This document shows positions 48,789 through 59,373 of a stretch of DNA of 64,000 bases, one piece after another. The notes beneath the pieces are model-generated. The model was not told the origin of the DNA and ran no database searches. It saw only the letters and a program-made list of their open reading frames with translations. How positions within the stretch are numbered: the first letter of the stretch is position 1; each line of letters opens with the position of its first letter. Source of the DNA: Pilasporangium apinafurcum (lineage: Eukaryota > Oomycota > Peronosporomycetes > Pythiales > Pythiaceae); contig BCKE01000045.1 in the NCBI GenBank assembly GCA_001600495.1, positions 195,407 through 259,406 on the forward strand, in the 5' to 3' direction. Position numbers and translations under genes: made by a program.

Positions 48789-49780
48789 TTAAACACTGGC
48801 GCTAGATGGCTCCATATTGTGGTCATGTTGTTGCTGACTCCTCCGATGGTGCTGTTGTCTCAGTCGAATACCCTTCAAACGGTGAACAATCTCGCGTTGC
48901 ACTCGAAATGTTTCCTGTTGGATCTGAAAAATGGCTTCCAGCTGCTCACGTGGATCTGCAATGGGCTTTGATACTTGAGGTGCAAGTGTAGCTGATGACA
49001 AAGCAGCAGAAGAAGATGCAACGGGAGACGGTGTGACGCCACCATTCTCGGTGGTGAGCATGAGCAGCTGTTGTGGTTTCGGAGTGGGCCCGCGTCGAGT
49101 AGAAGAAAGACGATGGCGATGCGCATCCGAGATGAGTCCAGTCTGTTCACGCGTCTGGTCGATGATCTCAATCAGTTCGCGGATCCGCTCGTGTTCCTGA
49201 ATCAGTTTGCGTTTCCTGTCATCAAATCATATGTTAGAATAAGCATGTTCACAGAAAATAACGCTCAATATTACCAAACATACGCAGGTGTGAGTGTAGT
49301 CTGCCGACGGATAGTCTCAACCGCGCTTTTCTTCTGCTGCTGCGTGTGCGTGCGGACGAACACCTCGCGCCGTCGGTTGCGGATGAGCTTGAGGAATTCT
49401 GGATACGCCAGCCGCGGCTCGTCTACCGCGCCGCCCTCTTTCAAAAATTGCAGATAGCTCTGATGCAGCAGGAACTGCGTTTCTGTCTTGTCCGGCAGTT
49501 TTCCATGCGTCTTCGCGTGATGCGCGTAGCGTTCCAGGCAGAGTAGTTGTAGTTGCTTACTGAAGTTCTTGCGTTTGAACCGCTGTGGACGAGAATGATG
49601 GTGATGGTGATGCGTGTGTGGCTGCGGATGATGCCCATGGTGCGGATGTGGATGGTCCGCGCGGGGCGGATTGGTGTCCTCATACCCTAAATCTTCCTCC
49701 TCTACATGCACATCCAACGCTTTCCATGCAGCCAATGTGTCGTCCTCCTCCATTCTGGGGAATGAAGGTGTCGTTATCAT
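48789..49780 (-). CDS. His-rich protein of unknown function
   Basis: Exons 49284-49780 and 48789-49215 give 307 residues; the 68-nt GT-AG intron keeps phase. After an acidic start (MEEDDTLAAWKALDVHVEEE) comes a stretch of about 25 residues (43-67) that is about half His (HHGHHPQPHTHHHHHHSRPQ). Then a helical region KNFSKQLQLLCLERYAHHAK...FLLHQSYLQFLKEGG...LAYPEFLKLIRNRRR runs across the splice into KRKLIQEHERIRELIEIIDQ. The C-terminal third is Ala/Ser/Gln-rich with a second helix. I recognise no family. The helical core is protein-like and probably conserved, while the His stretch could bind metal ions or be simple-sequence slippage. It is divergent from the HIBCH gene with only 145 bp between starts; an inner Met 27 nt downstream is an alternative start. 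Confidence 0.7.
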
Positions 49781-49925
49781 AACATGTTAGAAAAATGGCA
49801 GTGCGGATAGGGTTGAAATTCTAGTTTTTGCCAATCAAACACTGGAGGAGATCGTCCCACACATCCCATCCAGCCACACATCCATCCGCGCAGTTCACAG
49901 GGTTCAATAGTAAAGTAGTGAAGAA
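49781..49925. promoter_or_regulatory. Compact divergent promoter
   Basis: 145 bp hold the 5' ends of the His-rich gene (-) and HIBCH (+). A CCAAT-type box (CCAATCAAA) lies at about 49831-49839. Confidence 0.4.
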
Positions 49926-51500
49926 ATGCAGCGAATCTTGGCCGCGCGCGTGCGGCTATTCCAGCGCCCCGTGCGGACCGCACCCATCCACTTATCCTCC
50001 GTCCGCTCCGCGTCCACTTCCGTGCATGATGATTTCCCGGACATCGTTTATGGACAGGACACGGGGGTGCGCACGGTGACGTTCAACCGCCCTAAGGTGC
50101 TCAATGCGCTCACTCTACCGATGGTGCATCACCTCACCAAGCGCCTGCACAAGATCGAGAGCAACGACACCGTCAACGCTATCGTGTTCCGCGGTGAGGG
50201 AGACAAGGCGTTCTGTGCTGGCGGCGATATCCGCTCGCTGTACGAGAACGGGAAGGATCCAGCCACCCGGCATCTGGTACACCCATCATCATCCACACAC
50301 ACATATTAGAAGGGTCTACATTCTCTGATTTCCATTAATATTATGTAGGCTCTCGATTTCTTTCGCCATGAATACCGTCTCAACTATCTGTTGGCCACAA
50401 CAGAGAAGCCGATCATTTCCTTCCTTAACGGTGTGACAATGGGCGGCGGCGTCGGCCTCTCCATGCACGGCAAGTTTGTGATTGCGACTGAGAAGACGCT
50501 CTTCGCCATGCCAGAAACTGCCATCGGGTTCTTCCCTGATGTTGGTGCGTCCTACCTGCTGCCTCGATTGGGACGCCGCATCATCGAAGGAGAAAACTAC
50601 TCGTCGGATGTGCCCAAGTCCAGAGCACTTACTGGCCAAGGGGTACGTTGTTATTCACTTGGTGTCTAAAATGGAAGAGGTGAATATTCATTCTCTTTGG
50701 GTTTGTTTCTAGTTGGGCACGTACTTGGCACTGACAGGTGAGCGTGTCAAGGGGAAGGAAGTCATTGGTTTGGGCTTAGCGACACACTACTTGCCATCCA
50801 ACGAGTACGACACGCTCGTACACCACCTCACAGGACTGGAGTTTCAGGACTACATGACCCAGGAAGAACGCGACGAAATCATCCACGAGACTCTGGAAGA
50901 GCTCGAGACGGATGAAGCGTTGCAGGAAATCGATCCGCGTAAGATAATGCCCACAAACAGCCGAACTGAATCACCATAATGGCTAATGCATCTTGTTATG
51001 TTGTGTCTCTAGAATACCTGGATACGGTGGAAGCTGTCTTTGGTGCGCAAAACGACGATGACACTCTGGAAGGCATCTACGAACGATTGAATGTACGCGT
51101 TGTTTTTACTGTTCGCAAGGTTTAATACCACAATGACGTGATATCTAATGTATTTTACTGTGTTAACTGCATGCAGAAACTCAACACGGAATGGGCGAAA
51201 GAAACGTTAGCGACGCTAAACAAGATGTCACCGTTGAGCTTGAAGGTGACCCTGGAACAAATGCGCCAGGGAGCATTCAAGACATGCGCAGAGTGTTTCC
51301 AGATGGAGTACCGCATGGCCTCGCGGATGATGGAAAACCCAGATTTCTTTGAAGGCGTGCGCTCAGTGATCGTGGACAAGGACCGTTCGCCCAAATGGGC
51401 AAAGCGCAACCCCAAGGAAGTCACGCGCGAGGAGGTCATGCATTTCTTTGAGCCGCTTGCGGAAGATCAAGAGTTAGTGCTGTATGCTTCTTCAGACTAA
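49926..51500 (+). CDS. HIBCH: 3-hydroxyisobutyryl-CoA hydrolase, mitochondrial
   Basis: Exons 49926-50276, 50349-50642, 50713-50938, 51013-51092 and 51177-51500 give 424 residues. It hydrolyses 3-hydroxyisobutyryl-CoA in valine breakdown. An Arg-rich presequence without acids ([20 protein letters not shown]) indicates mitochondrial import. The crotonase fold is clear: [38 protein letters not shown] (oxyanion-hole strand), [19 protein letters not shown], and the HIBCH-specific catalytic stretch [20 protein letters not shown]. The C-terminal third has the family pattern [48 protein letters not shown]. One oddity is about 20 extra residues ([20 protein letters not shown]) between LLPRLG and [14 protein letters not shown], where relatives are contiguous. 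Confidence 0.94.
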
Positions 51501-51775
51501 GGACCATCGCGAAGCACGAGGACCAACCAGCAGCTACAATATCATAAAGCCAAAGAAAAACAGCGTCAAAGATCTTATTTGAACATGAGCGGCAAATGAC
51601 TGCATTGGCAAGGTGATTCTATTTTGGCTTTTAGTGTGTGTGATATTTATAGGAAACGTGGCATGTGCCTTGAATTGGAGCTGATGTTGGTAATCATAAG
51701 CGCGAATTGAAGACGATCGGACTGCTCCTGTACATCAAACTGGCCCACTACCGCTATTAGATCGGGGCAGTGAAT

Positions 51776-54756
51776 ATGATGTCACCCGAGGGCTTCGGCC
51801 GCACGCACAAACGCCATGGCACGGACATCATTCGCGTCGCGCTTGAACGAAAAGGAGTCATTGGCTTCATCGACATTCACGAGACGATGACTTTGGTGGA
51901 AGCACGTGCACTAATCTGGGAAAATGTAGAAAATGCCCCGCAGGAATTTCAGTTCGTACTGGAAGATGGAGCGCCCGTGAGTGCTCGACAAGAAAACACG
52001 CAGAAGATCGCATACTTTTATCCGTGTGTCAAGATTCGCGAGTGTAGAAAGAATAGAATGATGGCATCTCCAAAATCTCCAGTGATGACGAATGATGGCA
52101 CATTTGAGTATGAAGTCAATGGACGTGGGCCTAACAATGGCAGCATGTCCGAGAAAATATCGGTAGTCACGACATCAGGCGAAGAGTTTTCAGTGTGGGT
52201 TACCGAAGATTACACATTCCAACAATTGCGGCGGGATGCATCTCGTTACTGGAATCTCCCTGCCACACAAGTGGCATTAACGGATGCTGACGGGTGTCTC
52301 TGGCCAGAGCAAGCTAAGATTCTCTCACTAATGAGTGTGGAAGCGTTGCTACAAAAGAAAATAGTGCTCGAATATAAGGTTGGAGCGCTGGGTGGCCACG
52401 GACCTACCACAATTACAAAGAAGAATAAAAAGCAGATTACGAGGCTGTCCCAAACCTCATCATCGATATGCCAATCTGGTACAGCCACTCTTGGGTTGTC
52501 CAGCTTCAGATCGAAAACTGCAGCCTCTCCAACAGCAACAGAACAGGAAACTATCGCCAACCCCGTGGAGGAATTGTGGCGTATTTTCACGTTCTACTGT
52601 GTTAACGGAGATAGCCTCGAACTGGAGTGTATTAGAGCACACCAGTTTAACAAATTGTTGCGCGATTCGTGTGTGTTTAACGGAAGTTTGACGCCTGCAA
52701 TGGTCGATATTATCTATACCGCCGAGACAAAAGGCAAGCCGCAAGCGTCGGGTAAGATGAACTTTGATGAGTTTCTCAACGCACTGATGAAAATTGCCAG
52801 CGCAAGGCAGTACAAACCAAACAGCAGCAAACATTTGCGCGACAGTCAAGAGGAAGAAGCATTATTTCATAAACTCGTAATGGGAAATATTTTACCGCGT
52901 GCGTCGCGCTGGCAGACTCAAACATGGGAAGAACACACCGAACGACTTCGCCAACCGGAAATCGTGACGTTCATCTCAAAATTCCTGGATCCACTGGTGG
53001 AAATTTTCATGTTTTATGCCAAAAGCCATGTGCTTAACGCAACATCAGGGGTTAAAGAGTTTCATATGTCTTACTCGGATTACCAGCGCTTCATCAATGA
53101 CTTTTGCTTTGCGAATTTGCAAATATCAAGTGTGGAAGCCGCGCAAGTTTTCATGGCATCTTGCTCCAGTCCACGTTTGCATACGGGTTTGCTTACATCT
53201 GGTGAGACTGACGCAGGCTCTACTCAGATCGACCCAGCCGATCCTAATGGACTTGAGTCTCCATTTTCTTTAAGCAGCACAGGAACTGCTGTCTCTGTGT
53301 CCATTCAGCGCGTACTTGAAAGTGTTGAAGGTATCGTGGCATACGCGTTTCCTCCCAATCAAGTCGGTCACATGTGTATGGGACTCTCAGCGTTTTTGGA
53401 TGCATTGGGTCGTATCGGTATCACCGCCTTCTCCAAAACCAAGACTATCAAGACACTTCACTGCGTGAAGGCAGTTTTCCATCATCTTAGTCGTGGACTT
53501 ACGCGTTCACGAGTGCTGGAAATTCTTCAGAACCACGGCACGGCGTCTATCCATGCGACCAAATTCTACTCTGGCACCGTCGCATTCAATAACAAATTCC
53601 TCGATATGTGGCGCTATGAAGGCTCCCCAGACTACCTCACAGGTTGTATTGTCAATTTCCCCACACCATCAAAGGATAGTTCATCCATATTGGCGTGTGG
53701 AGGGAGAGGAAGCGCTAGTTCTGGCACTTCAGCCGGCGTGATGAGTAATGTTATTACCACATTTAACGCTAGCCTCTCGAATCCACTTAGCTCACGCAGC
53801 CCGGGCCGTCGATCAGCTTCAGTTGCATCACTATTTGACGAACGCAGTTCACTCAGCGGAGCAGGGCGGGGACGGGAAGCACTGGATCGACTCATGCGGA
53901 ATGCCTTTCTTCGAAATACGATGCTTGCTGCGAACGATCGACAGCAGAAAGAAAATGCGACGCAACCGCCATCGACGGTAGTCATTCAAACAGCTAGTCC
54001 CAAATCATTGCTTTTGGAAGAGCCGGCGGAGATTATACAGGACAACATGGTCAAGACAATGGAGAAACCTAGTCGATCGGTGGCTGACCTGTCGATCTCA
54101 TCATCCATTCTTGATGCACCACTTCACTCCTCTAGCATAGACACGATGGTTAGCACGTCTTCCTCCGATAAAACTGTCCATAGCCCAGCCAAAGATGGCA
54201 TTGTACCACCAGTGCTTTGTTCTACAAGTTCTGTGGAATCAGCAAGACAGTCACCACTCCAATCGCTCGCTATATGTAATACTATCCCATCGCTCGACGA
54301 GAAGAGTATGTACGAAAGTATTTTGCTCAAAGGGGGAGTCTTTAAAAAATACGGTCAATGGGGAAATCCTCATCGTCGATACGTCTGGTGCTCGAAGGAT
54401 TTGAGCGTGCTCTATTGGCGGCCACTGAACAAAAAGAACATGCTAACTAAAGAGGGCATTCCTGTCGCGACGATGCTTGCCGTCTTGCCTGGGAACTCCA
54501 GTCGCACACGCTATGCGTTTATGAAACATCTGTCTGACGGTAAAATCGTCATTAGAACATACGAAGGCGACTAACTGTTGTGACTAACGTTTGATTTTGT
54601 ACTTTTGTAGAAAAATCGATCAGCCGATGCTTTTCAGTCGTCGCTGAGGATCGACGACTGGATCTGGAAGCAGACTCGGAAGCCACACGTGAGCTCTGGA
54701 TGAATGCACTTTTGTTCTTAAAACAAAATGCGCGTGCAAGAACATTAATCACGTAG
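51776..54756 (+). CDS. p25-alpha-like protein with C-terminal PH domain
   Basis: Exons 51776-54539 and 54611-54756 give 969 residues. The 71-nt GT-AG intron is preferred to an alternative GC donor at 54567. Residues 1-90 and 125-210 look like two ubiquitin-like folds (FEYEVNGRGP...GEEFSVWVTEDYTFQQLRRD). Around 265-340 is a p25-alpha/TPPP-like segment: LWRIFTFYCVNGDSLELECI ... RDSCVFNGSLTPAMVDIIYT ... GKMNFDEFLNALMKIA. A second helical copy, more diverged, follows at about 395-470 (PLVEIFMFYAKSH...YQRFINDFCFANLQ) and continues to GLSAFLDALGRIGITAFSKT. A Ser-rich linker leads to a PH domain (about 845-960: GGVFKKYGQWGNPHRRYVWC ... CFSVVAEDRRLDLEADSEAT, then RELW). p25-alpha proteins bundle microtubules and are common in flagellates. 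The PH addition would tie that to membranes, which is inference. Confidence 0.78.
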
Positions 54757-55075
54757 AAAAGCATGACATTTCAAGCATGGTTCATGCTCAATCAATTGGA
54801 GTCACAAAGCAGTTCGAAGGATGCAGCCATGTTGTTCCGTTGGGATCATCGGAACCTGTAATAATTAATATTCACACGAATCTGATCCCACTGGCGAACA
54901 CTTGCAGTTGATATTTAAAACTGTTAAAATTAATATTGTACCTATCAAAAATCTGGGGCGATTACTGATCAAATCCGTCCACCACCCCTACCCGCTACAC
55001 TCATCCACAATTCCGAGGAGTTCATTTTCATTTTAGGATTTTCGGAAAAAAGCATCAAGAAAGCCACCAGCAGCC
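54757..55075 (+). other. Spacer with initiator-like motif
   Basis: 319 bp between two plus-strand genes. TCATTTTCATTTT at 55022-55034 resembles the oomycete initiator and lies 42 bp before the next ATG. Nothing else noted. Confidence 0.4.
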
Positions 55076-56628
55076 ATGGCCACTAAGCTCTCGCTCTCAC
55101 GCACAACGCCACAGACGGTTGGAGGTGCGTTGCTTTCGTCACATTTATTTATCACCGCGTTAATTTCCTCTCTGACACGTGTATAATGGTGTGCGTAGCG
55201 TTCCTCAGCTTCATCAACAAGAGTCCATCTCCTTTCCACGCCGTCCACGAAACGATCCAAGCGCTGTCTGCTGCAGGATTCAAAGCGCTCCGTGAAGACG
55301 AACCATGGAAGGACATCATCGCGCCCGGTGGCAAGTACTACGTCACCAGAAACCAGTCCGCCATCGTACGTATCTTTATCTGATCTCATCCCCTTCCTTG
55401 CTTTTACATTAAGTAATTGTGTTCGCTTCATGCATGTTGTTCAAAGATCGCATTCGCGGTGGGTGGAAAGTACAAGCACGGCAATGGTTTCCACATCATC
55501 GGTGCTCACACAGATAGCCCTTGCTTAAAGGTCAAGCCTATTTCGAACCTGGAATCCCAGGGCTGGCTGCAGGTCGGCGTGGAAACCTACGGAGGCGGGC
55601 TCTTTCACACGTGGTTTGACCGCGACTTGGGGCTCGCGGGCCGCGTTATCGTGCGTGAAAGCGATAACAGCTTTCGCTCCAAGTTGCTGCTAGTCAACAA
55701 GCCGATCATGCGCATCCCAACTCTGGCGATCCACTTGGACCGTGAGGTCAGCACGGCATTCACGTTCAACAAGGAAACGCATCTCCGCCCGGTGATTGCA
55801 ACGGCGGCTCGTGCTCAATTGGAAGCTACCGTTGACGGTGGTGACAAGGACAAACCCAAGTCCAAGCACTCATCGGTGTTGTTGCAGCTGATTGCAAAGG
55901 AACTGAACATCACGGTGGACCAGATTTGCGACTTTGAACTCTGTCTCTTTGACACGCAAGGCGCCAACGTCGGTGGGGCTTTGGACGAATTCATCTTCTC
56001 ACCTCGTTTGGACAACCTTTGCTGCTCGTGGCTTGCGACCCAATCACTCATCAAATCCTTGGACAATCTAGACGACGACGAGAATGTGCGCGTGGTAGCG
56101 CTTTTTGACAACGAAGAAGTCGGCTCGGACTCGCTCATGGGCGCAGGTTCCAATTTTTTACAGTCCGTAGCAGAACGCATTGCGCAAGGGGAGTTGTGCG
56201 CGGTGGCCTCGCGCAAGAGCTTCCTCGTGTCTGCCGACATGGCGCATGGTGTGCACCCGAATTACTCGGAGAAGCACGAAGTGAACCACCGACCGGCACT
56301 GCATGCTGGGCCTGTGATTAAGTACAACGCCAACGAACGGTACGCGACCACGGGCGAATCTGCTTTCCTCATGAAGGAATTGGCGCGTCGCCACAACGTG
56401 CCGGTGCAAGAGTTCGTCGTGCGTCAAGACACTGGCTGCGGATCCACCATCGGGCCCATTCTGGCTACTAGCACGGGCATCCGCACGATTGATGTTGGTC
56501 TCGCGCAATTGAGTATGCATAGTATCCGTGAAATGTGCGGCACGGAAGATCTGGAGAAGGGCATCACGTGGTTTACTGCGTTCTTCTCGGAGTTTTCGTC
56601 GTTGGACAAGTGCTTGAAGAAAGATTGA
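55076..56628 (+). CDS. DNPEP: Aspartyl aminopeptidase (M18 family)
   Basis: Exons 55076-55124, 55199-55365 and 55447-56628 give 465 residues, the usual size. It removes N-terminal Asp/Glu from peptides and assembles as a cytosolic dodecamer in the family. Zinc-site and catalytic motifs are all present: FHIIGAHTDSPCLKVKPISN (metal His/Asp), GANVGGALDEFIFSPRLDNL (bridging Asp), ALFDNEEVGSDSLMGAGSNF (catalytic Glu pair), and SADMAHGVHPNYSEKHEVNH. The distal zinc ligand and substrate loop follow in VRQDTGCGSTIGPILATSTG. The C-terminus MHSIREMCGTEDLEKGITWF is typical. The first exon encodes only 16 residues plus one base, with no targeting signal. It is tail-to-tail with the carboxylase gene. Confidence 0.95.
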
Positions 56629-56817
56629 GAAATTGAGGCAGATGACATGATACGTATGACAAAGCGAGAATGCATACCTAGGTGTTATGAGGGAATGTGT
56701 GACCACTCTTTAAGATTGGACTTATATGACGAATATGAATGCAATTGCTCTTTTACGACACATGGATTTGGAACATCTTACTGATTGTCTAGAGACACGA
56801 AGCGACTCTGTCTTTGT

Positions 56818-58722
56818 CTAAAGAGGAATGTTGCCATGCTTCTTCCACGGGTTTTCGAGTTTCTTCGTTTCAAGCACATCAAGGTCTTCGCAAATATGCA
56901 GGCGCGTTTTGTTGGGTTCAATGATGTCGTCCACGAAACCTCGTTGGGCAGCCACCTAGATAATGCAACAGCAAATCCATAGGTCAGTCAAGAACATTTT
57001 CCATAACCAGGAAGGTAACTAGTCGTCTTAATGCACGCACCATTGGATTGGCGAATTTACGTTCGTAATCAGCTGTGTTCTCTTCCACATTTTTGCCGTG
57101 GAAGATAATCTCCACTGCACCCTTAGCTCCCATCACAGCAATTTCAGCCGATGGCCACCTAACAAAACCACATTTTCAGTTCTCGCCTGCATCAACCAGC
57201 TCTATATAAATAAAATATCTCTTCTAACTTACGCATAGTTGATGTCACCACGCAAGTGCTTGGAACTCATCACGTCGTATGCACCACCATACGCCTTACG
57301 AGTGATAATAGTAATCTTTGGCACAGTCGCCTCAGCATACGCATACAAGAGCTTGGCGCCGTGACGAATAATACCCCCGTACTCTTGGTCCACGCCAGGC
57401 AGGAAGCCAGGCACATCGACCAGCGTCACAATTGGAATGTTGAAAGCATCGCAAAAGCGGACAAAGCGAGCAGCTTTTACCGATGAGTTAATATCCAAAC
57501 ACCCAGCCAATTCCATCGGTTGGTTGGCGACAATGCCCACGACACGTCCTTCCATGCGTCCAAATCCAATGATCATGTTCTTGGCATAGTCAGGCATTAT
57601 CTCGAAGAAATCAAAGGAGTCCACTAATTGGTGGATGATATCCTTCATGTTGTATGGCACATTCGGATCTGGAGGGACAATGTTTTCCAGCGTCGGAACA
57701 GGACGATTACGGTCGTCATCCGACTTGCGCACAGGAGGTTTTTCTGCATATAAGTACAAAGTCAGTATATAATGAATAGGAACTGCAATATGAAGCATTA
57801 CGAACCTTTGTTGTTGAGTGGCAAAAAGTCAAAGAATCGGCGCATTTCGCGAATACCTTCGACGTCATTGTCAAACGCACAATGCGCGACTCCCGATGTC
57901 TTGGTGTGCGTACCAGCGCCACCTAATTCTTCTTGCGTCACTTCCTCATTTGTCACAGTCTTGACAACGTCAGGACCGGTCACGAACATGTAGGACGAAT
58001 CGCGCGACATGAAAATATAGTCCGTCATGGCAGGGGAGTACACGGCACCACCAGCACATGGACCCATGACCATGGTCAATTGTGGGATCACACCGGAGGC
58101 CAACACATTCAACTGGAAGATGTCCGCATACCCCGCCAAAGACGCCACGCCTTCTTGTATACGAGCACCACCCGAGTCATTCAATCCGATGACGGGCGCA
58201 CCCAGTTGCATGGCCATCTTCATGATCTTGACGATTTTTTCGGCGTACGTCTCTGAAAGACTACCACCAAACACCGTAAAATCCTGACTAAACACAAACG
58301 CTAGACGTCCGTTGATCAACCCACGGCCAGTGATCACACCGTCGCCAGGAAAGTGCTGCTTGTCCATGCCAAAATCCGAACAGCGATGCGACTTGAGCAT
58401 GTCGTATTCGCGGAACGTGCCCTGGTCAAGCAGCAGTTCGATGCGTTCACGGGCAGTCAATTTCCCCTTAGCGTGCTGCTTTTCCACACGCTTGGCGCCA
58501 CCGCCCTCGAGTGCCTGCTTGCGTGCATCCGAGAGTTCCTTCTGGAACGCGAGCTTGCGCGCCGCGGGCGTCACCGTCGCAGCAGAAAAATGACGTATCT
58601 GGAGCTACGAACGCGCAAGATACCGTTAGATACATAAATAGACATCAAAAGTGAGTGTACGTGAGTCATACAGCGCGCGAGGCGGGGCGGAGGAGTTTGT
58701 GCATGACAAGCGAGCGCGCCAT
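56818..58722 (-). CDS. PCCB: Propionyl-CoA carboxylase beta subunit, mitochondrial
   Basis: Exons 58672-58722, 57806-58604, 57233-57743, 57041-57158 and 56818-56955 give 538 residues, matching the family. The first exon is exactly 17 codons and, with the next, forms a classic mitochondrial presequence ([17 protein letters not shown] | [11 protein letters not shown]). The carboxyltransferase domains are complete: [80 protein letters not shown]. In the C-terminal half are [40 protein letters not shown] and [20 protein letters not shown], and the end is [15 protein letters not shown]. It works with a biotin-carrying alpha subunit (not in the window) to make methylmalonyl-CoA from propionyl-CoA, which arises from Val, Ile, Met and odd-chain fat. 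It is functionally linked to HIBCH nearby. Confidence 0.96.
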
Positions 58723-59373
58723 ACTAATGATTCGTCCGAGCGCAATCTGAAAATGCGGACTGGGCGCGCAAGTTCAACCAGCGCGCTATTTATGGTCATC
58801 ACGTGAAGCATGGTCAGATCACTAGAATGGGTTTTATACTCTGTCAAGCAGATTTTTACTGAAAATACTATTTATGTATGTGTTTTTCCAATAATCACTT
58901 CAACTACCGTATTGAACTTACGGGAAATTAGTTATTGAAATTGGGTTTTAGAGAAAAATACAATGTATAGGATTTAGCAAAGCTAAAACCCTGCTTATTG
59001 TTGAATGTGTTTTTTCAGGGGCCTAGCAATACCCGTGGGCATAAAAGCTGCGTCCATAAACAGGATCGCATCCTAGGTTTAGGCTCCCCACAGCCATTGA
59101 TGCATTTTCCTAATATTCTATTGGTTAAAATTATTTTTTTGCTAATCAGTGGTTTAGATGAGCATTTGTGTTTGGCTGCTAATCAATGAACTGAGCATAA
59201 CTATTGGTTAAAAATAAGCGTTTATTTGATAGGCGTAAGCTGCATGGTGATTGGCTAAAAAGAGAACAGTTTATTGACATTCACTCCTGTCGTAAAGAAT
59301 CTCAAAAGATGAAAAGGCACACGCCAAGGAGGAAGCAGCAGCTTTTCCGCTTTTATCAATCGATCGCGTCAGG
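58723..59373. promoter_or_regulatory. Divergent promoter region with three ATTGG(T/C)TAAAA boxes
   Basis: 651 AT-rich bp between PCCB (-) and the IPT protein (+). ATTGGTTAAAA occurs at 59120-59130 and 59203-59213, and ATTGGCTAAAA at 59250-59260. Each is an inverted CCAAT box with the same A-rich flank. They lie 114-254 bp before the plus-strand start. The even orientation suggests a real promoter element, likely NF-Y type. Confidence 0.5.

Noticed and set aside
54567-54610. GC-AG intron in the p25-alpha/PH gene
   Set aside because: A GT donor at 54540 gives the same phase and a 71-nt intron of normal length; the GC version would be only 44 nt.
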